Of a stretch of DNA of 64,000 nucleotides, positions 11,795 to 26,300 are shown in pieces. Source of the DNA: Diphasiastrum complanatum (lineage: Eukaryota; Streptophyta; Lycopodiopsida; Lycopodiales; Lycopodiaceae). The DNA is taken from contig CM055094.1 of the NCBI GenBank assembly GCA_029204225.1, positions 5,198,063 through 5,262,062 of the forward strand, in the 5' to 3' direction. The stretch's first letter is position 1. Every line of letters begins with the position of its first letter. A model generated the notes under the pieces. That model was not told the DNA's origin, did no database searches, and was given only the letters and a program-made list of their open reading frames with translations. A program made the position numbers and the translations under genes.

Positions 11795-14700
11795 CTACAA
11801 CATCGTAGAATATTCAGGACATTAGTATCCAAGTGCAGATATTTAGATAGAGTAAAAGAAAAGCAAGAGATGGGCAAAGAAACCAAGGGTAAAAATTGTT
11901 ACAATGCAACAAAATTCCTTGCTCATCTACAATTGTAGTCTTGAATCTAAGAACCACTATGTTCAAGAAATCAAGTATAGGTGCTCCCAATATGCAGTGC
12001 CAAAAATGTAAGCCAAGCATAATGGATATTCTTTCAGACGAAAGGCCAAACAGTCGATTTACCAACCTTTTATTAAACTTTTCCACAGCCTCAGAGGCAA
12101 GTAGAAGGGTGTCACTTGCTCGCTCAAGCACCAAGTAAAGTTCATGACCATCACGAGCTCTGACAGCAACCCAGGAATTGTTGTGTGCTCTCACACAAAA
12201 CTCCAAGTCTCTCCCTGCACCATTATCATTCCTCTCTGCTCTGCTGATCTCTAGATCAACTTCTGTCCGAACACTGTTGAGTGCAATTAAAGAGTCCTGG
12301 AAGATTGATGACAGAAAGGTGAGAATAGATTTTGATACCAAATTGTACTTGGAGTCATGATCAACATTACTGATGCAAGGCCACGGGCAAGCATTAAGTG
12401 AATTGTAAATAAGCAGAAAGTGATGATAAAGACTGATCCACCAGCAGAAGATTCTGCATAAAGGGCAATGAGCCACCTTTCAATAATATCCTATGAAATG
12501 ATATGGAGCACGATTACGGTGAGCGTTCTCTCTAACATAACTCGGAACATGTGCATTTTTATGATACACTTTTTCTAAAGCCTTCAGGCTATACGAACTT
12601 CAAGTTCCACCAATCATGGGACAAGTATAAAATAAAGCAGAAAATAGATTTGCTTAGTTCAAACTTCAAACTATCAAAACTCAAATAATATCAAACTTAT
12701 GTTTATTTGGATTCACTTTGAAAAGCGACAAACGCTAACACCTTGTAAAGAATGAAGATAAATAGATGTGAATTCTTTATTTGCTTAAATACACAACCAC
12801 TAGAAGGCTACCAGCAGCTCTGGTTAGAAAAATGAACAAAACCAAGGATCGAAGTTAATGCTACTTACTTTGGAAAGTGTGGACACTTTTGCTGGTGGAG
12901 ATGACCTAGACATCTTATTATTAAGATCACAATAGAGATAGCGGTATCCAGGAACATGAGATGAATTGGTACCACCCCATTCTCTTGTAAGTGTCAATTC
13001 AAGTTTCTCTATCTTTTGTACCGCCTGTAACCAAACAATCAAAAGTCCTCCATGTAAGTTACTTCAAAGTCGAAACCATAGATGATACAATTGACTTAAC
13101 TCTAGAGTTGTCGTAAACATGCCCATTTCAATTTTCTTTTACAATGAATTCAAAAAATGAGCAACTCACTTGATAGAAAGAATTTGGCAAACCATTTCGC
13201 AAGGCTATTCTTTGCAAGAAGTGCCTCCATAGAAGAAAAAACCTTACAACCTAAATGTTATTTTATATGCACAAGTAACTTCGATTCAAATTCTGGGGGC
13301 TAGGAAACTCTTTGCAAACATTTGAGAATATGAATTGAACATTTATAACTTGCCTAGACTAAAACACTGACTAGCTTCTATTATAACTTCATGGAATCCA
13401 TTCCGGGATTCTTTCAAAAGCATGTATTATTCTGATCGTATAGACAGGCACAATCCTTTCATACAAACAAAAAATTTAATGATCATTATTTCATTTTTGT
13501 ACAAATTCTTTTTGAAACGAAGTTTTGTACAAGACATGGAACTTTCCCGGGCTCCATACATAAAGAACAGCGATTCATATCTATGGATCATAGTTGCCCG
13601 AACGCATTATCGAATGCTTTCCGTTCCGGAACTTCACCAAAAGATTTTTCAAAAAAAATCCGTATTCTTTTACAAAGGAAAAAAGCGCGATACTGTAATA
13701 TCGCTGTTCCTGCCATTTCTCTACCCCGCTCAGCTCTGATGCAAAGGGGAGTGATGGGGCAAAAATATAGCTGGCCCGAAGGAACTCTAGGATGATCTGG
13801 CTTGAGAGTGAGTATTTTTTTAACAAGGTAAAAAACAGCGATACTGACTTCAACCTGTTAAAAATACGCTGGAGATCGCTGGAGTCATCTACGCTGGGTA
13901 GACGTAGATGGTTGAGAAATAGATATGCCCGCTAGAGACAGCCATCCAGTAGATCAGATTGAGACAACATCCAGTAGTAGATGGTTCGTATGCAGGGGCC
14001 GGAGCAGGCTTCTCTAGGAGGTAGGTTCTCGTTCATGTGAGATAATATCATGCAGATGGTCAATCATTTATGATTCACAAACTATGAATACACAATGTCA
14101 GGATACAGATGCGCTTGGGGGTCGATAAGTAAGATGCTAATGCTGCATACCAAACGGGGATCTGTGCAACGTCTACCTTCAATAGTTCGTTCAAGTGATC
14201 TGTTTCCCACTCGCTATCGGTGTTGGTCACCCCTCCTAGCTCACAGATGCAGTCAGTAAGTCCTTGTAGCCTAGGTGGGTTGCCCTAGAGGGTATAGTCA
14301 AACTCTTGAAGAGATATGATCCACTTCATCAGTCGTTCGGGTGGTTCTAGTTTGTTCATCATCAGAGTTACTGCCGTGCTTTTGGTAAAGAAGGTCACTT
14401 TCCGGTGTAATAGGTAATGTCTAAGTTTTGCGGCGGCGTAGGCTATGCCTAAACATATCTTCTCAGCCTTTGAGTAGTTAAGCTCTGCCTTTTTCAGTTT
14501 CCTTCCTATGAAGATGATAGGGTGGTAAATCTTATCCTAGATCTGAGCTAAGCAACAATTGATGCATGTATCGGTAGTACTAGTAAATACGTAGAATTCC
14601 CTATCGTACATTGGTGATTTCAGAATTGGGGCATTAGCTAGGGCCGTTTTTAATCCTTGGAAGGACTTCTCGCACTCTTCGTCCCATGACCACTTGGTGC

Positions 14701-17700
14701 CATTTTTCAAAATGCCCATCATGGGGTATGTATGGGAGGCATAGGCCATCACGTATCTTTTGTAATAACCAGTTGAACCTAGGAAGGTTTGAAGTTGACT
14801 CACGGTAGTGGGGACCTGTTTTTTTATATTTAAAAATAAACGTTCCGACCCAGTACATTCCAGAACGTACAGTACGTTCCGGCCCAAAAGGGTTGGAACG
14901 GGTTTCTAAGCTATGGATATAACAAACAAAAAAATTTAAATTACCACTCTCGAAAAAATCAATGACAAATAGCCCTCATGGTCCTGAAAATCAACTCGCA
15001 ATTAGAATATTTGCTGTTCGCAATTCATATCAATGTGAATTTGCATTTAAGTTACTATTGGTAGATAAAATAATGTTTACCACCGATAAGAAATAACTGA
15101 CCAATAAACTGCCATTTAGTTGGCCTTCCTACTTAGTATTCACATCTCAAGTTTTTGAGATTGTTGTCATTTTCTTCAGCACATAAAACTACCGTAAAAT
15201 TTTTTCATTGGTATGTGCGCTAAGGTCTTCCGCTTCAAATTATGAGATCTTGTGTTCCTTTTTATCCTTATACATGCATGCCTTAATCACCTGTATTCAA
15301 TTGTCGTGCTATCCTACTGCCACAACCAGAAAAGAATTACGATAGTCCTAAATTCAAGTTTTGAGGTGATACTTTTTGAAGATAAGCATCTTACTACTAG
15401 TATCCTCTCAATTATAGCCTAATTACCTTATCGTTTAAGCATAATGTCATTAACTACACTCCTTAGTCGAGATACTACATAGCAAAAGTCATGGCAAAAA
15501 AAGTGTCCAAAAAAGTTACATTTGAATTGGATATTTTGCCAGCACAATCAGTTTCTAATATTGTTTGTAATGCACACCAGAGTTCTTATAAATCAGCAAT
15601 AACATGCTCAACCATGTGTAGGAAAAAATTTAGAGCAAAATTTTGGATGTTGAAAATGATATATTATACTATACAAAGCATTTCCATATAAAAAATATTT
15701 TGCCTTAAGCTCCATGGTGAAAACCACCTTTTCGATTGCGAGTGTGATTATGCCAAATTGATTCTTCAGAGTTGGGTTTTTGAAAAAAACTAAAAGAATC
15801 CTGAGAATCTCCATTCTGAACCGTACTTTTTGAAGGAAAAAATTAGTTTCTATTCTACATAAAAAAATGGCAAGATGATATTGTGATTCATATTATCTTA
15901 TCTAAGCATACTATTGTTCCAAAGATATGCAGAGGATCATGCAACATAGTTCCAAATGCAAAGGGATCCAACGCCCTTTTGAGCGGGCCAGCCCACTCAA
16001 ATCGGCCAAATACAACTCTAGTGTCAAGCCTTCATATGCAATAGTAAGCCAAAACGAACTTGCAATAACTTTTGTTCTCACGTACCTATTCAGGGGTGTA
16101 TTCTTCCGATCTATGTGAAAGCATTTACAACGAGATGGTACGACTTTTAGAAAACAGATAAAAAAAAAGGATCAATATCACCAAAGAGAGGTCGATCTTG
16201 TTACATAAGGCTCACTTGATGATAAAACCAATACATGAGAAGTTGTAGCTAAGTAAACTCTTATAGAGGCACACTGATTGATACTATTTTAAGTCCTTCA
16301 AACATACAGTATCCAATACCTTTTCAAGAAGCTGTTGTCGTAGAAGTGAAAGACCTTCAACTCCACCAACTGAAGCATTTGTGGGGAGAAGCATCAATAG
16401 AGTTAAAGCCTTATGCTGATAAGCAACCATCTGCATTCGCTCCTCTGACTGCTGAAGCCAAATAGATGGAATGACAGCACTTCCTCCTCGTGCTCCAGCC
16501 CCCCATGCATCTGTAGAAAGGAATCCATCTGGATCTCGAGACCATGCATCTTGCAAAAGAGGTCTTGGTACCTGAGGCTTGCCTCTCTGACCAACAGGAG
16601 AAGTATCTCGAGACGAAGCTGGAGTGTTGAGTGATTCGTCATTATTGTTTTGCATGCTTTCTGCATTTGTCTTAGCAGGAGAACCATAACCTTTAAAAGA
16701 AAATAATCTGGAACTTGAATGAGCTGAAGAACGAGCAATTACAGATGGAGTCATACGCAAGAGTGCATAGACAAATAGCCTGGCTGTATCCCCCTGCAAT
16801 GATATGATCCAACTTGAAACCACTAAAACATGTGATAAAAAAAAATAGCATTGTAATAAAGTTTGACGGCTGTGAAATATTATCCCCTGAAAAAATATCC
16901 TACACTCACTCCCCCTGTATACGGTAGTTCTTTCAAGCTCGTAAAAGTAGAAGCCGACTGAAGAGAAAACAGAATCACTATACACGAAGCAAAGACAAAG
17001 CAATAATATGACTCACAGCTGGAAGGCTGCTTGATACTAAGTGGTTGTGGTAAAGGATCAAAACGTGTCGAATTGTTCCACCACCAAGCCAAGACTTCAA
17101 AAGGTTCACCAAGGACTTCAACCAGCACATAGCCAAATGTCAAAATCCAGAATTAACATGTGACAGCATCAAGATTCATGGTATTAGTGCTGCAACACTA
17201 CACAGAAGAATATATTAGAATGAAATATTTACGTTGACCATAAGTAGCAAACAATTCAGTAACAAAGCCAAGTGCCCTTACAAAAAATGTTCCAGCCACT
17301 AAATTCACTCCGTCAACAGGGGTCTAGAAGAAGTACAGCAGCCTCTAGACATCATAATCCTCTAAAAGAAAAAGTGCTACTTGGTCAAAGGTCCCACATT
17401 AGATTGGGCTCCCAGCCTTACTAGAAGACTAGGGGCTATAAATGTCATTGAATGGCTCCTTGTTGGTAGATACTTATAATAGACATCAGAAGCTTCTTCT
17501 GGGAAGAAATGAGAAAGGCATGTTCAATTGTTCTTGATATCCTAGTTGAAGAATCGTATTTATTTGACAGTTTGCTCTTTATTGCTATATTTTGCTTGTT
17601 TTTCAAAGAATATGCGCTTAACTGGGTACCAAAGCAGCACACTCTCCAAGGAAAGTAGGAGTCCCTTTTTCAGCTTCCAAAAGGGTGGGTGTTCAAGACT

Positions 17701-20276
17701 GGCAGCACACTCTCCAAGGAAAGTAGGAGTCCCTTTTTCAGCTTCCAAAAGGGTGGGTGTTCAGGACTGGTGCCAAAAATACCTTCTCTAATCCAGAAAG
17801 AGGGAAAAAGACCAATATTTGTGATGGATTGGATTTTTGTTAGTAAGGGAGAGAGGGAGGAGAGAATGGATTCTGCTTTCAGATTTGCCGATAATTAGCA
17901 GGGCACTTCAAAAACTCACAAAAAGTATTCTTTTCCTTCCTAAAAATAAGGGCACTAGAAGCTCTTCCTTCACAATATGTTCATTAAGTCCTGCAAGATT
18001 TATAATTGTAACTTCAAGGTTGACTATGTCTGCTCGATTGCTATATTTTATTGTCTATTACTTTTTTTTGCAAAACTTTGATTAACAAAAGACTACATAT
18101 TTCAATCAGATTCTTGTTAATTCTGACCGTTTCAGGCAGAATACGGCACTGAAAAAAGTGTAAGAAACTACTCAGCCCATTTCCATTTGTAATCCTACAA
18201 TTTATTGAGACAAATTTGAGGCCTTTTCAGACCAATAGTGCCTCAATCTTCGTTGTTGCTTACTGCTTTAACAGGTTTGCATCGCTCTTGCAGTCAATTA
18301 AGGCACTTATTCATTGCTGTCCACAGGCCACAACTTTTCCTTTATCTTTTTCGAAAGTGAGGAGGGGGGGGGGCAGGGTTGGTTATGGTTCGAAGGAGTT
18401 AGGAACAATCATTCCATTTATTCACTGCACTGCTCTACCTCTTGGGCAGTTTCTGACCAATTGTAGGGCATCTTAGTGGTATTTTTTTCTGGTCGTTGCC
18501 TGATAATTTTCTGTGGACCAACCTACTATTCAACATGGCGAAAACTGAAGAGCACATTGACAATGATGTGGATCTCAAAACTTGAATAGGTCAACCACAT
18601 GATGAATTTCTCAGTAGGATGACAAAATTAAGCAAAAGAATTGGCAAACTTTCTACTACTTTTCAAAAGTTGGTGAAACATATCTAGCCTGATGAAGGTG
18701 CAAATGCTCAATGTTCACAGCAATGCCCACCACCATTCTTCCTGCTCTATGGACCGTAAATATGATTCGTCAGCCATAAGTGATAAGAAAAGGTATGGCT
18801 CTGTACTTATATTCTTTCTCATGATGGTACTGTGTTGCGGAACTGGTTGTCCACATTGCAAACTTATTGTGAGACGTATAGTAGAAACTATAGGCAAAAA
18901 GATATTTTTTAACATGAGTCGGGCATATTTTAAGTAGGATTTGAGACATGCAACGATTGATTCTAAGTGTTGGTTGACTTAACGAAAATAATTTCACATC
19001 TTACATTGGGTAAAACAAGTGAGAAAGTATGTTGATAGCCACATGAGATCGTCACTTGTTTTACTGCCTCTAGCATCCACATTGGAGGGCACACTTCTCA
19101 ATGGTAACTATATAGCGTCCTATCCCATAATTATTGCCCTAGCTCATCTCTCCTCTCCTCCGATATACGTAGGTGGCCATGGAGAAGGGAGAGATATTAC
19201 CCTTTGTGCTTTTCTCAATACAAGGTGAGGGATGATGTGTGCTAGAGAGGAAGAAACTATATAGCCCTTTTCCTGTGATTTTTCAAAGATACATGTCCCA
19301 TGTCCAGGAGCAAGTTGACCAACAAGAAAGATATTTTGCACCTACCTTCTAAAGGTACAATTGGTGAGCCTATATTGTTTAACTAATTTCTCTAGTGCTT
19401 GATGTTTGTCTTGCAATGTTCATAGGAGACTAGGAATTAGAACAAGAGGAATCCCTCCCTCTCCCAAATCAAAGCTTTTGTGTTGCATGCAGGCTTATTT
19501 GTGTACTCTTGAAGTTTTAATCATAAGATTCCTTCTTCTCAAAGATCACAGCTTTCTTGAAGGTGCTCACTATACTGTGTCTTGATTTTTGACTGGGGGC
19601 TGAGCAATCAAATTGCTAATGCAACCCACAACTTCCTAACCTTGTCTCTTTAAGCAATGCAAATTAGTTATGTAGATTAGTGTGTATGATGGTTATTTCC
19701 ATACTATAGGCTTGCTTTACGTGAGATGCAAGTTGAGCTCTACTATCTAGGACAAGATCTCACTCCCATTATTGTACTATGGTGGAGTGTGAGTCCTAGG
19801 TGTGAGGATTCTTGCATGAGATGTTGCATATAACTATAATGTGATGTTGTGATTTATTTCTTTTCACTTGACTCCCATATCTTTCCATTTCACAGTTGTA
19901 TTGTGTTGGAGAATGTGGAGCAGGTTTTGTTGCACCTGGATAAAGTTTGTTCATGTCGGTATTTTTGCACCCCATGGAACATTGGCTACCCAACTACTAC
20001 CTTAATTAGTAGTGCACGGAAGTGTCTTTGCCTTTATTTTGACATGATGTTGCTCTCAGCGGTGATGTGTGCATGTGTATGCAAGGTCATGCATGAGCCT
20101 TTGTTGGCTTGCATGTGTTGATTACGAAGTGTACAACTTGCGTGCATCTATGGACAAGGGTTACATCATTCTTTTATTCTAGGGCCCCTAACTCGTAGGT
20201 AAGGAGGAGGAGACATGTGGCACATGCATGCAAACTACCAATTTAAGGGACACTTCACTAGAGAACTACTACCACT

Positions 20277-20366
<90 letters not shown>

Positions 20367-23300
20367 GCGCGCGCCCAATTCTCCTATTTGAAGGTATCTA
20401 GGCTGCCTAATTGATACCTCCAGAATTGTATGAAGCTAATTGATGATTGAAGACGGAGCTTATAGAGGCGAATGATAAACTGAAAAAAGAACTGGACGCA
20501 TTGACGCATGAGCTTCGAGCCCAACCTATTCTTGCCACACCGGAATCCTCAAACCGTCTCAAAGAACTGGATAAGATTGAGCAGCATAAGGAAGAAACCA
20601 TGTCTTGGGCAGCGGTGCTCAAGAAAGGAACTAAACCTACTGCACCTATCTCCTCAATTATTTCAGCTACTCTTTCGGAGGAGAGACTTCGGGGCAGCAA
20701 AGCTCTCAATATTCGGATACGTGGCATTGTAGCTACCCAGAATGCCATTGAAGAAGCAAAACGTTTTCTTGAAACCACTTTAGGCCACCATAGTGAAGGG
20801 CTTGATACGGCATGGTGGACAAAACGAGATAATACTACTTTGATTATTCGTTTCACCTCGTCTATCACTCGTACAGATGTCCTACGTAAGAGTACTAAGC
20901 TGAACATACACGAATCTTCATGGATGATGACCTCACACATCCAAGTGGAAGAAAGGCATCAAGCCTTCCAGGAAGCCAAGGCGTCAAGCCGACGTGTGAT
21001 TTATCGGGATGGACAGGTTCGTTACCTTAACAGTGTACCCACAGGCTCTCGCCATATGATTCATGTTGTCAATTCGTAGCATAGTCTCTTGGGTAAACAA
21101 TTTATTACCTTGAGCATATGAAATATTATTTGTACCTTGAGTTAGTTATCTTTGCTTAGCTATATATTGTCAAGGTTTATTTAATTATTAACATGCATTA
21201 ATTGTTCCTAGGTAGAGTCTTGTGTAACCATAGTCGCCATTTCTCCAGTATTGTTACTTATCCTCTTGAAGCCCTCTTGTGACTTTCGGCTTGCACACTA
21301 GCCTCACACTGTCTAGCCAGCCCGTCTTCGTACATGATGGTACTCTGAAGCTGGTGGTGGTGTCCGATTTTAAGTCTTCTTGGAAGGGTCCTTCCTTATG
21401 ACCCATAGCAATTCAAGGGGTCCACCCCATGCACTAGCCATGTCCGCTAGGCAAGGGTACTTGGGCAAGGTACCTTCCCAGATCCGACACTAGACACTTG
21501 GGTGACCCGGCTGCTCTTCAATATTTGAAGGTAGGGAAAACTTGAAATGATGTCTATTATTCTAATATAAAAATTAAAAATAGCATTAGTTTCAATTTAT
21601 GTGTGCTTGTTCATTCACATACTTGGGTGTATTTCTACCCGTATGAATGGTATGCAACATTCATCTAAGTAACGCAAACACACGAGGACATGTGTGCATG
21701 GTGTGTATTGATATGTTTATTTGCATGTGTGAAGCACATTAAACTATGCAAACACAAGCACGCTCACCTCTAGATTTAGCACTTGCATATTTGAATGCCA
21801 TAGACATTGGAGTTGGGGCCCCCGGGTACAGGAGCATCCCGGGGCCCCGTCCACACCATTTGTGTATTGGGGTTTGGAATTGTAATGGTATAAACTCTTC
21901 ATCTACTGCTGGCAACCTTACGGATTTCATCACATATAGAGATATTACGTTCTTTATGGAGACACATGAGAGCCCGATCAAAGGCCTACCTACATTCTCA
22001 AGCTATAGGTAGGACTCAGTATACAGGGGAGAGGCGAGATTCACGAGCGGTAGAGGTTCAGGTGGGATCTCATGTTTATATAGAGAGTCACTATTTGCTG
22101 CGTGCTACTTCCCCCCAGAGTCCTCCTCTTATGTAGAGGGCATTGGCTCTCCATTCCTTGATCTCTCCACAAACATTATCAGATTCTCAGACCGAGGTTC
22201 TATTCTTCTTACTGGTGATTTTAATGCCAGAACAGCTGCGCGACAGGTAGAGTTCCATGATGCTGACAACCAGCTACGCATACGAGCCATTGATTGTGAT
22301 GATATGGGAGTCACCAAGACTTCAGCCGACGCTCATTGGTGGTGAGTATTTGTTGCAAGTAGGAGAAGCTCACGAGCTAGCCATTTATCATGGCCTAGCC
22401 TGTTGGCCTGATTCAGGCAGCTACACATGCTACCCTCACCATCCTTCATTCCACTAATATCACACTTCAAGGTCATTCCCACTCCTCTCTCTGATCATTC
22501 CTTTTTATCCTTCCACCTGGGCTCTGTCCCAACTTCACGATCTCCGCCTCGTTCCTCCATTGCCCGTGCTCCCAGATATACCCGCGCTCACCCCTACATT
22601 GAGACTTACCAAGAAGCCCTTGTTTCTTTACTCCATCACATCCCACATGATAGCCCATTGGAGTCACAGGTCCGTTTCCTTACCACCTCACTTCACACAG
22701 CTGCCTCAGTTTCCTTTCCATCCACACCCCACTGACACGTCTTCACACCAGCTTGTCCTACTCGACCTCCATGGTCGAATGATGAGTGTTGTTCCTTACA
22801 TCTCCGTGTTATGCACGCGCGCACACATGAGCCATTAATTCTACCCATTGTTTGTCGATCTCTCCATCGTACACTCCGCCGCAAAAAGTGCGCCTATGAA
22901 GAACAACAAGGGAGAAGCCTAGTTGCTTCCCTATTTAGCTCCTCTACAGGCACCTTTTGGCGTGCATTTATCCCTTGCGCTCCACCTCTTCTTGACGACT
23001 TAGACGTCTGGTCCACCTACGCTACCTCATTATACACCATACTCATTGACGCGCCCATTTCCATCTCCCCCCGTCCAAGTGAATTCACCTTCTTCACCTC
23101 TGATATGGTAAGCCATAAAGAGAATGAAGACCTGTCGTACTAGAGACATAGAAGACCTTGAATTAGAACTTCTGATCCATGCTGCAGATATACTCTCACC
23201 CATCCTAGCGACCCTGCTTAGGTGCGGTTGTCTCTGGTTTCCCCCACTCCTGGTGTACTAATATCATCCATCCCATCCACAAAAATGGTGACCCATGAAT

Positions 23301-26300
23301 CCTGGTAACTATCGTACTATCATGATTGGACATGTCATCGCAAAGCTTTATGGCACTACACTTATCATGTCTTCACTCTTCGAGCTATCATTGAGGAAGC
23401 CAGACATAGGAGACAAAGGGTTTACTGTAGCTTTGTTGACTTCGGGAAAGCCTTTGATTCTGTTCCACGTTTTCTTCTCATCTAGCGACTACGTGATCTT
23501 GGCTTCTCTACTGACATAGTTCTAGCAATGATGGCACTTTATGAGGATGTCTTTGGGGTGATACTGGCAACTCAGAGCACATATGGAGCACCATTGGGGT
23601 GAAACAGGATTGTTCCCTCTCACCTACATTATTTGGACTATATATTGATGAGCTTGAGAGAGTCATGGAGTAGAGTGGTGGTACAAGTTGTAGGCTTGGA
23701 GATATTCTGATTGCCATTCTCCTATATGCAAATGATGTAGCTTTAGTCTGCTCGGCTAGAGAGGGTTTACAGAGGCAGCTAGATAGTCTCCACGATTTCT
23801 GCACTAGATGGGGCTTGAGAGTTAACATTGAGAAGACCAAAGTTATGGTCTTCAACACATCCAAGGCCTTCATGCAGAGACAGGAGCTTATTCTGGATGG
23901 ACAGCCATTGGAGATTGTGTCATCCTACACCTATCCTATATTTGGTATGAGAATTAAACTATAGCCAGACTTGGGAAGGGACGTGCCTCCAGCTTGACCG
24001 AGTTTGCTTTCAGAGATTTATTCGGGATGCCCCAAGTAAAAGTCAGCTATTTGATACTTTTGTCTCCCCCACAGCATCGTATGTTGCAGAGGCATGGTGT
24101 CCAGGGCTCTCACCTCAGTTGATTGGGCCAGTATCTCACGTCTACAGGTCCTTATGCTATCACGGATGATACTGGCTAAGCCCTCTATCCCGCACCAGAT
24201 TATCCTAGCAGAGTTTGCAGTTCCACCTCTACAGCTTGATGTCATCTTCTGTCTCATCACATGTATACAACGCCTTAGGCTACTTCCCACTGATGCACAG
24301 AGATACACACCGGCGGCACTCATATCATCTTAGCACCTTCATAGTCTGGACTATCACTTATCATGGTTCTCACAGGCATCACGTCTACTAGATGCCAGTT
24401 AAAGGTTAAACCCGACTATTACAGGACTCACTTCTTGGAGATGGATGATATTGGGACCCCAGCTCTACCACGCTATTTAGACACGATCTGAGATTCACAC
24501 TGGGTCAGCTACAAGTCTCGTCACATCAGCTTGAGATTGAGGTTGGACGTTTCCATGGTACCCCACGAGAGGAGCAGATCTGCCAGATATGTTCACAGAC
24601 TGAGGTGGAGTCCGACGAGCATTTTTTATTCAGATGTCCAATCTACTACGAGATCAGAAGGAGATACCATTGCCTCTTTCGAGATGCTCCGGTCACACTA
24701 CGGTCCCTTATAGCATATGATGATCCATGATGCGTTGCACTTATGATTAAAGAGATGTTTTTACTACGACAGGATGTATGCCAACCACCTGCTCATCCTG
24801 ATACACAACTCCAAATCACATCGTTTTTCTCCCGCAGGAGATCGCGAACGGACCTTGGATAGGATGACATCAGCGACGACAGTGACTTTAACCGACGACA
24901 GTGACTTTAACCGACACAGAGACCAGAGACGGCATCCTACACATACTCATATTGTCCGTAGAGCCACTACTCAGAGACGACCTCCTTGGCGACGTCATCA
25001 ACATTTATCAAGACCACCTCCAAGCGTTATCCCCATCATATCTTTCTTTGACAACAGCAGTATTTGAGGACAACGATTATCATATTGGCAGTCGGACTCT
25101 CTTGCATTAGAGATACTCTATCTTTGTAGTTGTAGTACACATACTTTTCTTTTCTGTTATGGAGACATTTCATACGCTCCCGCTGTACCACACACCTGAT
25201 ATGTATTTTTTTTCGTCTTATATGCCTATTGGCATGGAAAAGACATTAATAAAATCTTTCTTTCTCCTCTCTTGTGTAGAGAATTCTCTTCTGTAGTCTT
25301 GGTTAACCAGCCATAGCTGCTGATCTTGTATCTATGAAATCCTCTTGAATAAAGATCCCAGATCTGGGGGGGGGGGGGGGCACCCATTTCGTCCCTCAAT
25401 ATTGTGTCAATTGCATGTTATTGTTTCCTCTTACATGTCAAATTTTAATCATTCATGTCTTGTGTTGTTGATTTAAGCCTCTAGTAGCCTAATATTAGTT
25501 TGCATGTTACATGCATATTGAATTAAGGCAATATTCTAAGTTATTCGTTTGCTAAAATTTCTTAAGAGTTGAGTTTCATTGGTATCAGAACTAGAATTCA
25601 TCCTAGAACTCGCTAGAATTGCATTCCATCTCCTCCTTGCAAAACAGATCAACACACAAAGGGAAATCAGAATTTTGAGTTCCTGAAGAGTGTTGACCCA
25701 ACTTGAGAAAAGTTCAAATTTCACATATCAATTCTTGTGAGAATCCATTGGAATTTTAGGCATTCACAGCCTCCTACTGGGCGCCAAGATTGATCTATTG
25801 GCCATCAAAATCAGACGTCAATTGACCAAGTTATCGAGAGTTTTCAAAAAATTGCGGTTTCTCGGCTGAAAATGCGCCCAACAGCATAGGTGCTTGCTCA
25901 GACAGCCTACGGACCTGCCCAATAGCTCAAAACAATTGCCCAGAGGCAAGCTACTTGCAGTCCAAGAGATTTCCTAATAAGTGTACGCAGCCAGGGACTG
26001 TTTCATAGATTCTGTTTTAGGGGGTCTGCAAAACAAATTTGCAAAATAAGTCATTTCCCTTTGGTTTTGTTACAGCAGATCTGAAATTTAGCAATCGTCC
26101 TGGTGACAAGTATTACCTTACATTCTTAATTACAACAAAAATTGATATACAGATCGAGAAAAATGTTTCCAAGAAGAGAATGTACCTCCCGCTAGTCCAT
26201 CTATACCTGTAATTACTAAACAACATCAGGAACAGATGAACAAGATCCAAAAACTAGAGGATGAGCTTAACTAAAGAGAAAAGAATTCTTCCGGGTCTCG

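Larger units (their letters stand above)
20400..25262 (+). mobile_element. LINE retrotransposon in CCZ1 intron 4
   Basis: A non-LTR element lies opposite to CCZ1. It has an ORF1 (to 21079), a roughly 660-bp spacer, then a broken ORF2 with an apurinic endonuclease-like domain (21860-22490), a reverse transcriptase (23150-23990) and a C-terminal zinc knuckle (24570-24720). The likely 3' end is near 25262 (ATTAATAAAATC...). ORF2 has many stops and shifts. The RT motifs ([31 protein letters not shown]) look less like the common plant L1 clade (FEKAYD type) than like other LINE clades; that placement is inference. Confidence 0.85.

Noticed and set aside
11814-12476. 220-codon minus-strand open frame as a stand-alone gene
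   Set aside because: Only its middle (12067-12296) is CCZ1 exon 8; the rest is intron read-through.
13581-13853. Overlapping open frames in CCZ1 intron 6
   Set aside because: Repeat-like DNA with open frames on both strands and no conserved motif.
16880-17143. 87-codon open frame on the minus strand
   Set aside because: It overlaps CCZ1 exon 5 in a different frame. The exon frame gives the conserved GGTIRH...HNHLVSS segment and correct phase, so this one is a shadow.
20407-20940. 177-codon minus-strand open frame
   Set aside because: It is the antisense shadow of LINE ORF1.
22427-23143. Plus-strand open frames in the LINE read as separate host proteins
   Set aside because: They fall between the endonuclease and RT domains of LINE ORF2 in shifting frames.
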